64,000 nt of DNA from Azolla pinnata (lineage: Eukaryota > Streptophyta > Polypodiopsida > Salviniales > Salviniaceae): contig JBBBWG010028643.1 in the NCBI GenBank assembly GCA_037176905.1, forward strand, positions 2,506 through 66,505, read 5' to 3'. Positions within the stretch are counted from its first letter, which is position 1. Each line of letters starts with the position of its first letter. The translations under genes were made by a program, and so were the position numbers. Under the pieces are notes generated by a model, which was not told the DNA's origin, ran no database searches, and saw nothing but the letters and a program-made list of their open reading frames with translations. Positions 1 to 10,900 of the stretch are shown in pieces.

Positions 1-690
1 CCCCTCCAAAAACAATTGATTTACATGGTGTGCCGATTCGATAGCTTATGCGATAAGAGCCATTGCCTCTCATGCCCATGAAAACAAGCCTGTCGAAGCC
101 CTTCTGGCATATGATGCCCACGACATATACATTCATTCATCAATCCATCCATTGAAAGCCCTTTTGCCCACAAGTATACATCCAATCCGATCCATCCATT
201 GCAGCCCTTCCGGCATATGATGCCCACAAAGTATTCGCCCATCCACCATCCATCGAAGCCCTTTTGCCCACAAGTATACACCCAATCCATCCAAATGTAC
301 ATCCGATTCAATTCAATTCAATCCAATCCATCCATTGCAGCCCTTCAGCGTATGATGCCCACAAGTATATATCCAATTCATCCAAATACACATCCAATCC
401 AATCTATCCATTGCAGCCCTCCAGCATATGATGCCCACGAGTATACATACATCCAATCCATACTTCCCTTCGGTATACGACGCCCACAAGCAATCCATTG
501 AAGCCCTTTGGCATACGATGCCCAAAAGCATCCACTGAAGCCTTTTGGCATATGATGCCCACCAGTTCCCATTGCAGCCTTTTGCCTTATGATGCCCACA
601 AGTAATGCATCCAAGCATGATGCCCACAAGTATACTACACATTCATCCACCCACCCATCCATAAATCTGTATATATGTACGCTATACCAA
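1..690. repeat. degenerate minisatellite
   Basis: Imperfect repetition of phrases such as ATGATGCCCACAAGTATAC, CCAATCCATCCATTG and GCAGCCCTTTTGGCAT. The ATGATGCCCA phrase recurs near 109, 217, 350, 424, 513, 549, 585 and 617, so unit length varies from about 35 to 130 bp. Open frames here are low-complexity by-products of the repeat. The left end of the array may lie outside the window. Confidence 0.8.
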
Positions 691-699
691 CAGTGTGTA

Positions 700-2750
700 C
701 AACCAGGATGCTGGCACATCTAATTCTCTTTGCCTCAATTCCCCCATCATTCTCCTTTTTTGGTTATACAGCGAGAAACCAAAGCATCAACATGCACGGG
801 AGGGCCAAGCATCTGACATTTTTCAGAATTGTGGATTTAGGGTTTAGAGTAAGGGCCTACTCTTATCCATATTGCATCATGAGAACTCGTGCCAAATGCT
901 TTGGATGATCTGTACACAGCATGCATGCTGTCTGGTGAACCCAGCTCACCCCAACTTGCTGTAATGGCTGGTTCCTTTTACCACCACCTTTTTCTCCTTA
1001 CCGTGTCAGTGTTTTTCTTCATCGCTGTAGTGGATCCACCTAGGGTGCAGATCCCCATAAAACATGACATAAAATCTATTCATCAGTTTACCGCACTTTC
1101 CCGGTTCCCTTCTTCACAACATGCTAACAATGGTTAAATGTGGCATGGTCGGAAAGAAGAATGATTGACCTTTCTCTTGTCTCCGTGTCCAATTGCTTTG
1201 CATCGATCTCTGCTTCTATCTTATCGCCTACCACAACAAGTTGCTTTGAGAGCTTCATGATTATTACCCCGAAATGATACAGATCGTCGACGTCGACTAT
1301 GGTTGAAGTGTGTAGTCCTTGCAACAATCTGTCTACAGAACCTTCATCTTTAGAGGCATAATTTTGGTACTGACCTCAATGATCTAGTCTGGATTCCTCC
1401 TGCTACAAATCAACGGATCTGTTATCAAAACCCGTTTATCTGTCATTCCACGTCTTGTCTCACGCATCCACGATCTGATCTCATTCTTTCCCAATCCATT
1501 TCGCAATATTGTTCCTCCCAAAGAACAACTATTCAACATTTTGTAGACATACAGCATCAGTCGAAATGGAAAAGGAATCCGGGAGTGAACCCCAAAACCC
1601 CCAACACGTCGTACTCAAACCTGACTGGTACATATACTTTGTTCAATGATGAGCATGTGTGCGAGGGAAGTTGGACGTGTTCGTATCATACATATGAAAC
1701 ATGTTCAGTCATATAGGATATGGAAAGGAACTGTCTTTTACAAGGGCCTACCTCTTTGCAGCTTCCCAGCAGCTTTAATCCAATCCATGTGCTTCTGCGT
1801 CAGAGAGCTCTTCTTTACCTTGCTTCCACCTTTCCCTTTCTCCATTTCTTTCTTTTTTCTCTTCCTTTCTATGGGGGAGAGACCTATATGTTTATCCTTC
1901 GTTCTTGAATCTCCACCATTGGACGGTTCACAGTTGAAAAGCAAGTCTTCTTCTGCCATTGGCAACATCAACTTTAGTTGCATCATCTTGTACTACTCCT
2001 TACATAAAGAAGATTAGGGAAATGTCCTTCCATTTACAACCTATCTTAATATTACAACAAGAATTTCCTCCCCCAATTCTTATACAACTCACCTCAATAA
2101 GTTGGATAACGTCTATCATCTTCTGATCAGAAATCGACAATCGAATCGATTCTCATGCGTAGCACTAGCTGGCCTTGAACCACCTTCTTAATTAAACTCT
2201 CTTGCATCAGTAATGCCTCTAGAAGCTCAGGCTACATTTATGAAAACGTCCGGTTTAGAATGGAATCACTTTAAGGTTTTTAACTACTTTTTCCAAATTG
2301 AGAAAGACCATTTCCATCATTAAAACATTCACTACATCATCATACTGACAAAGAACATAAAATACCAACCAGCCATTCCTAAGCCATTGCTGCAGTAAGT
2401 AACTGAAATACGACTTTCAAAGATCTACTCTTACCTTCGGAAACAGGAAAATAGGGGTTGGAGGATGCATTCCTGCCTTTTTACCTATTGCCTTGAAACT
2501 TCAAAAGTGGAGCATCAACATGCAAATCCATTATCTCCTTTTTCTATGAAGAATCACATGAGTTTTGACTTTCATCGAAATGGATAACAGCTTGCATCAG
2601 TTCCTTCCGTAGAGAAATTTTCCGCCCTCAAAACTTTTGGAGTTTCACATCATTTCCTTTTGTGGACTTCATCATTGTCATGCTCGGCCTTACTTTGCAG
2701 TTGCTTGGTGAAATTGCTGATTGCAATCCAAATTCAGTCTTGGTCAGCTG
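700..2750. other. intergenic, no clear gene
   Basis: No intact gene recognised. On the minus strand there are short coding-like stretches: near 2630-2470 (reading KELMQAVIHFDES, then MDLHVDAPLLKFQG), near 2230-2120 (PELLEALLMQESLIKKVVQ, then a stop) and 1986-1738 (a lysine-rich frame ending KKSSLTQKHMDWIKAAGK). They could be decayed exons or exons of an unrecognised gene downstream of the DnaJ-type gene. None could be joined confidently. Confidence 0.4.
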
Positions 2751-4800
2751 CCAAATTTCGGACAGTGAACTTCAGCAAAATCTTGGAACTTTAGCAAATG
2801 TTGCCAGTTTCAGGTTTTGACGAATTTCTAGCTTTTATTGCTTGATTTCTTCTTCTTCTTTTACCGTCTGTGGTGTAACTTTCTTATACCATCCCTTGAG
2901 TTGTAGTCGGGTACAAATGCGGACGCATAATATGGATCATATTAACGCCAGATCATTAGGGCAAAACTGAACATTATCCTTCACAAGATTTGCTGAACCC
3001 TAAACTACACATGACTCTTGTGTTCCTTTGTGATCTGCTTCTTACATGAGCATATATTATACCCAATATTCAATGACCTTTCCATTCTTATCAACAAATA
3101 AATTATACACTCTCAAGAGGCTTGACCTTGCCTCTTGATTAATATTTTTATGGGTAAAAAGAAGAGATCTTCTATGAATCCAGATGCCTAGAGCTTAATG
3201 CATCAGCGTAATGTCAGAGCTGCTATAGTACATCGGTATGGTTGACTCAATTTGAGGAAAATGCAGAGGATTTGGTACACACAATACAGACTTCGTAGTC
3301 ACTATAGACGCCTTGAATATCCTGAGCCACTGCATTTCCTACAAAGAATCAAACCTACAGACCATGAAAAAAAAAAAGGGAAATGAGGTTTTACAGATGC
3401 CAAACTGCAAAAAAAAAGGTTAGGGCTTTGATTTAAATACTCAGCTCCTCATACCTGCTCCTCGGCAAACGTAGCACTCAGTCAAGCCTGATTCTCCCTT
3501 CATCTTTCCATCTATGCAAAAGACACACTTTGTGCCTCCTGATGCAATTTGAAGGTGACAAGTTTTAGGGTATCATTAAGTAGAAATCAACACATGCTTT
3601 TGATGTTTAATCAAGAGAACTCCTAAATATATCTAAACGTAGCTAGCATAGCACTACACTGAGATCAGGAGCAGCGAAATGTTGTAGGTTTGGGGCTTTG
3701 GGGCTTTGGGCCTCATTGACAAAGGATCTATTCACAGTAATCTTCGAACATATTTGAGATTGTTACACTAGTTTACCAAATTTCGGACAGTGAACTTCAG
3801 CAAAATCTTGGAACTTTAGCAAATGTTGCCAGTTTCAGGTTTTGACGAATTTCTAGCTTTTATTGCTTGATTTCTTCTTCTTCTTTTACCGTCTGTGGTG
3901 TAACTTTCTTATACCATCCCTTGAGTTGTAGTCGGGTACAAATGCGGACGCATAATATGGATCATATTAACGCCAGATCATTAGGGCAAAACTGAACATT
4001 ATCCTTCACAAGATTTGCTGAACCCTAAACTACACATGACTCTTGTGTTCCTTTGTGATCTGCTTCTTACATGAGCATATATTATACCCAATATTCAATG
4101 ACCTTTCCATTCTTATCAACAAATAAATTATACACTCTCAAGAGGCTTGACCTTGCCTCTTGATTAATATTTTTATGGGTAAAAAGAAGAGATCTTCTAT
4201 GAATCCAGATGCCTAGAGCTTAATGCATCAGCGTAATGTCAGAGCTGCTATAGTACATCGGTATGGTTGACTCAATTTGAGGAAAATGCAGAGGATTTGG
4301 TACACACAATACAGACTTCGTAGTCACTATAGACGCCTTGAATATCCTGAGCCACTGCATTTCCTACAAAGAATCAAACCTACAGACCATGAAAAAAAAA
4401 AAGGGAAATGAGGTTTTACAGATGCCAAACTGCAAAAAAAAAGGTTAGGGCTTTGATTTAAATACTCAGCTCCTCATACCTGCTCCTCGGCAAACGTAGC
4501 ACTCAGTCAAGCCTGATTCTCCCTTCATCTTTCCATCTATGCAAAAGACACACTTTGTGCCTCCTGATGCAATTTGAAGGTGACAAGTTTTAGGGTATCA
4601 TTAAGTAGAAATCAACACATGCTTTTGATGTTTAATCAAGAGAACTCCTAAATATATCTAAACGTAGCTAGCATAGCACTACACTGAGATCAGGAGCAGC
4701 GAAATGTTGTAGGTTTGGGGCTTTGGGGCTTTGGGCCTCATTGACAAAGGATCTATTCACAGTAATCTTCGAACATATTTGAGATTGTTACACTAGTTTA
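2751..4800. repeat. 1025-bp direct tandem duplication
   Basis: Copy 1 spans 2751-3775 and copy 2 spans 3776-4800, head to tail with no spacer. I see no differences on reading through both, including the runs of 11 and 9 A residues. Flanks share no obvious microhomology at the joint. Each copy carries the last two exons and 3' flank of the minus-strand DnaJ-type zinc-finger gene. Such identity means either a very recent duplication or an assembly (haplotype) artefact. Confidence 0.95.
3302..3538 (-). pseudogene. duplicated last two exons of the DnaJ-type gene
   Basis: In copy 1 of the 1025-bp duplication, the penultimate exon recurs at 3455-3538 and the terminal exon with its stop codon at 3302-3354, splice sites intact. 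The copy lies downstream of the complete gene and has no first or second exon of its own. It is therefore a gene fragment, unless read-through past the proximal terminal exon allows the distal pair to be used as alternative or repeated exons. It could add a second CVFC/CYVC pair only if the first terminal exon were skipped. Confidence 0.8.
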
Positions 4801-5963
4801 TCTATTAATTGAAAGCTTCTCGACCAAATATCATCTGAACACATCACTGGATCTCCTCAATCCATTGAGCATATACAAATTAAGTAATTGGATTCTACTA
4901 ATATCATGTTGAAGCCTTAGGATATCTCAAATATACAATGCATCTAACCAAGTAAAAAAATGTCTACGCAAGGAAGAAAAGCAAGGTTTGTACCATTTCC
5001 GCCACATTTTTCGCATGGAACTGGATCACCCTGCAAAATAAATGAGATATATAGATTTCGGAAACTAATGTATCTCTAGAGCCACTAACTAAAGAGAAAC
5101 AACATAATTACCCTGATCATATAACGCACGGTAACCGTGAGACAGAAGAAATAGAGAGAAGTAAACACGTAAAAAGAACATGATCGTGCTAACATATAGA
5201 CACAATGCATCTAGTTATGGATAGATAGATATTGATATAGACACAGATGTGCATGCTAGCCTTGAAACCAGAAGGAGCACAATCACGATCATACATGCAT
5301 GTATCAATATGCTAGGATTAAAATCATATGCAATCCTTGAGAACAAAGAGTGGAACATAAATACACAAAATTTATAGATTACACTTGAGACTGACAAAAT
5401 AGCACAAACCAAATTTGTACACATAAACACTGACCTTCAGCATTGAAGAAGAGGATAACACATGATAATATCTACAATTACATGCTTCCCTTTGAAAACA
5501 AGATAAGGAACGAGCACTTGATCGTATGGAACGAAAGGAGAGACCAAAAAATGAGCGTGAATGCACACGAAAGAGACAACCATGCATGAGCACAAAGACG
5601 CACGGATGCCTAAACAACAAAGCTGCAGAGAATCATGGATACAAGGTTACATAGAAGCACGAAAATGCAAAGATACATATGCCATACATGCATGACGGCA
5701 AAGATAGATGTCCTGACCTTGAGACCAAAATATAGGGATGCAACCGTTGCGGAGATGACACTGGCACCGAGGATTAGGGTTTGGACATCCGGGCCAGCGG
5801 CAGCGTTGCAGCCGACACTCCTGGTGCGGCGGCAATGACGACGGCAATGGCGCGGGGGCCGGACGAAGTGTAGGGGAGGAGGCAGGCTGTGATGATGACG
5901 ATGAGCAGAACATGGAGGAGCAGGTGGAGATATGGCGGAGACGAGGGAAGGGCCTGCCATCAT
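4327..5963 (-). CDS. plastid DnaJ-type (Cys-rich) zinc-finger protein
   Basis: Four exons on the minus strand: 5963-5718, 5030-4994, 4563-4480, 4379-4327; phases agree and introns are GT-AG. The protein is about 139 residues (150 if the upstream ATG at 5996 is used). The N-terminus is Ser/Pro/His/Arg-rich, like a plastid transit peptide. A hydrophobic stretch follows ([18 protein letters not shown]), then four CxxC motifs (CEKC, CVFC, CYVC, CRKC) with CGGNGG and CSGSG. This is the DnaJ central zinc-finger pattern without a J domain. Plant plastid proteins of this kind (BSD2-like) act as chaperones or assembly factors; membrane anchoring is inferred from the hydrophobic segment. The C-terminus SGSGYSRRL is intact. 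Exons 3 and 4 lie in copy 2 of the 1025-bp duplication, so the gene itself is complete. Its 5' flank runs into a telomere-like tract and a satellite. Confidence 0.85.
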
Positions 5964-5999
5964 TCGCAGGAAGCAACCCTGGCCATCGCTGCGCATCTC

Positions 6000-6870
6000 T
6001 GCAGAAATACGAGATACGATTGGGAAGAGTACGTATACGGATACGGCCAGGGAGATACGGTAGAGTGCTGTACGGTGCTATACCGCACAATTACAATACG
6101 GTTCAACCCTAAACCCTAAACCCTAAACCCTAAACCCTAAATCCTAAACCCTAAATCCTAAACCCTAAACCCAGAAATACGAGATACGATTAGGAGAGTA
6201 CGTATACGAATACGGCAAGGTGACACGGTGGAGTATAGGGTGCTATACCGTACAAATACAATACGGTTCAAGGGATGAGAAAGATACGATTAGGAGAGTG
6301 CGTATCCGCATACGGCCAAGGAGATACGGTGGAGTGCAATACGGTGCTCAACCGTACAAATACAATACGGCTCAAGGTGATACGATAGAAATATGAGATA
6401 CGATTAGGAGAGGACGTATATGGATACGACCAAGGCAAAGTGGAGTATGGTGCTCTACCGTACAAATACAATACGGCTCAAGGGGATAATATAGAAATAC
6501 GAGATACGATTAGGATAATACTATAAGGATATGGCCAAGGAGACATGGTAGAGTGTTGTACGGTGCTCTACGTACAAATACAATACAACTCAAGGGGAAA
6601 AGACAAAAATAGGAGATACGATTAGGAGAGTACGTAGATGGATACGAACAAGGAGATATAGAGTGCAGTACGGTGTTGTACCGTACAAATACAATACGGC
6701 TCAAGGGGATAAGATAGAAATACGAGATACGGTCAAGATAGTACGATATACGGTCATGATAGTACGTATACGGATACGGCCAAGGAGACATGGTAGAGTG
6801 TTGTACGGTGCTATCCCGTACAAATACAATACAGCTCAAGGGGATAAGATATACGGTGGGATACAATACG
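6000..6870. repeat. TACG-rich satellite, about 100-120 bp unit
   Basis: About seven diverged units, each opening with a version of GAAATACGAGATACGATTAG and continuing with GTACGTATACGGATACGG, GGAGATACGGTAGAGTG and GTACAAATACAATACGGCTC. Unit starts lie near 6003, 6172, 6283, 6388, 6491, 6604 and 6716. Phrases such as GTACGTATAC are near-palindromic. The first unit overlaps the 5' end of the DnaJ-type gene. More weakly related TACG and ATACAAT sequence continues to about 7100. Confidence 0.85.
6107..6171. repeat. interstitial CCCTAAA telomere-type tract
   Basis: About nine units of CCCTAAA, two of them TCCTAAA, inside the TACG satellite and about 145 bp upstream of the likely start codon of the DnaJ-type gene. 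It is Arabidopsis-type telomere sequence. Read along the gene it is TTTAGGG. Confidence 0.95.
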
Positions 6871-7932
6871 ATCCGGCACGAGACACTGCTATACCACACA
6901 GCACAGCACAATAAGGAAACAGGACAATGCAATACAATCATACAATATGAAAAACTATAAAGATACAATACGATGTGATACTATACCGGTACGGTATGAT
7001 ACAATACTACTGTAGGATACATTATTACAATATGTCGAACTACGCTGTATATATCCCGTATCACATTTCATCGTTGTCATGTCGAACTACGCTGTATATA
7101 TCCCATATCCTACTGTACTTATATGGCACAATATGGATGTAGCAATGCAATCGACGCTGATCCGATCCGATCCAATCCGATCTGTTACCAATGCAGGTCA
7201 TTACGATACTCACACGATATGATGGGCTCAATCTGCTCCATGTTGTGCTTAGCAATCTGGACCTAAGTCTACAGCCTGAGATTCGCAGAGTCGCATCGTA
7301 TACCCAGAACAAGAGAGGCATCAGCCAACTCCATCTCCGATGTATACATGCTATAAACCAACATGCTTCATTCTCTCTGCTCCATGCTTCTACAATCACA
7401 CTCACCACAAATTTCAAGCCATGAATTTGGACCAGCTGTTGTGTGCAATTCACACCAGAGACATCATCAGAGATCTGCCATATCTGAAGTACATAGTATA
7501 AACCACGAGGCTTCATCTTTCAGCCGAGTTGACTTGACAAGAAGCCTCGGAGACACAGATCTGGACCAGATCTTGCAGGTTTTATAACTCAAGAAGCTGA
7601 TATGATCATTATCAAAAACAGCCCACGTCGTTCCATGTTGCGGAAATGATCCGGGTTTCCTGCAACATAGACTCGATTCCATCATAAATAGACTGAATGT
7701 TGTGATTACGGAATCCCCGATGAGTTACATATAAAGATCATGCCGCTGATGATGACAGGATATGCATGCAACTCATCTCTAATTTGCCATTAGGTTGCAG
7801 CTGCTCCACAAACCCCACGGATCAGATATTTCGAAAAGCTTCATTCAGTATGATGATTCTATTCTAGCTGGTTCCTGAAGCAAAATTGGAAGAAGCTTCA
7901 TTCATCGAGCTCCTTCGCAATGGAAGAAGCTC
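6870..7932. other. intergenic with diverged short duplications
   Basis: No gene recognised. A phrase TGTCGAACTACGCTGTATAT occurs at about 7034 and 7081. Around 7250-7560 two diverged copies of a roughly 130-bp unit can be seen (both contain a TCTGGACC-like phrase, a CATCAG phrase and TATAAACCA followed by GGCTTCAT or TGCTTCAT). Since it lies just past the stop codon of the SpoU methyltransferase gene, part may be that gene's 3' untranslated region. Confidence 0.5.
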
Positions 7933-10900
7933 TTAGTCCGCCTTTTCGAGGTTCTGTCTGGTGTACTCCCAAATAGCAATGGCTCCACTCACATGTACAT
8001 TGAGGGATCGAATAACTCCGAGCTGCGGAATTTCTAGGCAAGCATCCAGGTTTTGAATTATTTCAATAGGGATGCCTTCCTTCTCCCTCCCCAGAACAAG
8101 AACCTGCATAGGAAAGAAATGCAGTCAGCGGGTTCGATCACTTCACTCTATTATGGATCCTAGGCAATGACAAAGCTAATGCACATATACCGTTCTCCTC
8201 GGAAAGTTGTACTTCTGGAGTTGGACACTCTTGGCAGTTTGCTCAAGCCCAACAACTGCATACCCTTCTCTTCGCTTGGCGGTTAAGTATTCTGGCAGGG
8301 CTTCTTCTGGCAGTTCCTTTATAGGAACCCACATTTCTGCAGTTACACTGGAGAAAAACAGAAATTTACAGATTGTGCGGGTACAAGATGAATACAAAAA
8401 GAAAAACATTGACAGATGTACAACAGATAAGAGATGCCAGTTGGGAATCAATGGCCAGTGAAGGAGACCTCTCAAATGGAGACATTTCCCAATAGTGGAA
8501 CCTCATGTATGCTAACCACCCATAAAATGCAGAGTGTGGAAGAGAACAGCATATAGATAGGAGGCTCCTAGCAAGATGAAAGAATAGGGGGGCACCTCCC
8601 CCAGGTTGCTAATACAAAAGAATCAGGTGGTATTTGAAACGTTTCTCCTTGACCAACATCTGTGCATGATATCATAAGCCAAACAAGTATTTTGCATCTG
8701 ATGCAGTCTTCATCAAGCCAACCCACCCACCCTATGGTGGATCCCCACCAATCTCAGCCACCTAGAAACCCTCACGCGAGCAAAACCCATTTGCATGAAA
8801 AGAGAGCTCAATCAGGACGAACACTTTGCATGCAAAGCTTTCACCAGTTCTCCAAGGAAAAGGTCAGGAGCAAGGATCATTATGTTGGCAGGTGCATTCA
8901 TGCACATGACACGACTAGAAAGGATCTTGGGAAGGAAATGGTGTAGGAGGAAAGAGAGAAGCGAATGATTTACACTTTGAACTTCTTTGTGCCTCTAATT
9001 AAATTTGCATCCACACACATCTCTATTTCAAATACCACTGCTTGTCATCATACCTTATCAGTTGAAACTGTCTATCGTGCACAACGCTGGCATCTGAAAC
9101 CATCAAACTGGAAGCTTTGAAGACCTGGAATATTTAATTTCAAACATCACGTCCGAAAAGGAGATATAAGAAAATGTCTTATGCTAAGATGGAAGCCCTG
9201 GTACCTCACAGGTTCGGGCAAGCCCAGCAAGGTTTGGTATACGGCCCAGTAGAGTGGCAATCACTATTAGCTCTTGACGATTTCCACGCATTTTCACAAT
9301 GTCTTCTGCTCTAGAATGTATGGTTGTATGGAGGAGGTCCTGTTCGTTCTCTATAGCTGACATGAAATAAGGGAAATATTTTGTTATGTATACTGCTGAA
9401 TATAGAAAACAATAGTAGATCTCTGCTTTATTAATACCTGATAGAACTGGTGAGAAAGTATAACTGCCATTGTCCATGCTAAAATGCCGATCATCACCTT
9501 TCGATTCCGTTCTAGTGTCCACAAATCTAAGAGATCCAATTTTTCTTTGAAAGTTTGCAGATCCATCACCTTGATTCGACACAGATACCGATTCATCTCC
9601 TTGATTCACTACAGATACTGATTCACTTTGTAAGGTAAGCTCATCTGCAGCCATTGATTGGCGCAGCTCATCTCGGGCTTCCTAGACAACATATACCACC
9701 AACAATGAATCATTCCGATAAAAGCTCAGCTTATTTTAAGGTTTTAAAACAGAATGGAATCATACCTTTAAGAAATATGATACTTTATCCATAAGAGCGT
9801 GAGGAGCACATTCAAATGGAATGTCATCCAAGGGCTGTGATAATCATACAAAATAGTTACAATTTCAAAAATAGTAGTCAACTGAGTACCTAGATACAAT
9901 ACATTTGCATGTGCATATGGAGGTGAACTGTGAGTACCTTCGAGGGGTCCTCCTCACCACCACATCTCAATGAGAAGATGCCCCTTGGTGTAACAGCTTT
10001 CTTTGGATCAAAAGCAGTCAGAAAATTGTTTACTGCTGTCCTTATCCTGAGAGACAAACCACCCTATCTGAAAACTGAGTTGCTATTGCTGTCTCACAAT
10101 GAACCATTCCAATAAAAGCATCTTCTGGAAAGTGTCAGCTACAAACTCTTCTAGTTGGGCTTCCAACCTTAAATTATCATAGTGGAACTCCATTCCACAA
10201 TGTCAGTTGAAAATATCGAATATAAACTAGTGGAAGTACTAGAGGCTATCATCTATAAACTTACAGGAGCACAAACAAGACCGCTAGATTCACAGAAGAT
10301 ATTGAGGCTTAAGCTACTTGAAAGATGCAGATTTCCATGGTTACTGTCATCTGGAGGATTTCTATAAGTTCTTGCAAATATCCACTCCATGAAATCAACA
10401 ACATAAATCCATAGCTGGAATGAGATATCCAAATAGAAACATCCACTGATGTTAGCACTACTACTTTGAGATTGCTCCTTTAGGTGAGAATGTTTGCATA
10501 TTCAAGTTAGAATTCAGTCTTTGTAGGGACATCTAGTTCGTACACCATTTCAGATATTTTCTTTTAATCAGAGACATACGCAAATTAGGGTTTAGGGTGT
10601 ATACTCATTTTCAGCAGAGCCAATGGTTGACATAAGCATGATAAGCAGATTACCTTGTGCATTCATTGTTCTCGTCCAAGAATGCAGTTATCGATTGTAA
10701 GCATTTCATTTCAAGTGATAAGGGAGGGTTGTGGTTAGAATCAACATCATGGATGGAGGTCACCTTGAGAAGCTTATGGAAGACATTATACATCAGTATC
10801 TGAAAGAAATCCGCAAGACATTAATATCCAGTCTGCAATATTTATTCTTATCAGAGGGTTTGCATGGACTGTTAGCAACAAAACCTGAGAAAAGCTGCGG

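Noticed and set aside
1124-1327. Possible receptor-kinase fragment (DLYHFGVIIMKLS on the minus strand)
   Set aside because: The resemblance to a kinase subdomain phrase (DVYSFGVLLLE) is only about ten residues. No other kinase motif was found around it.
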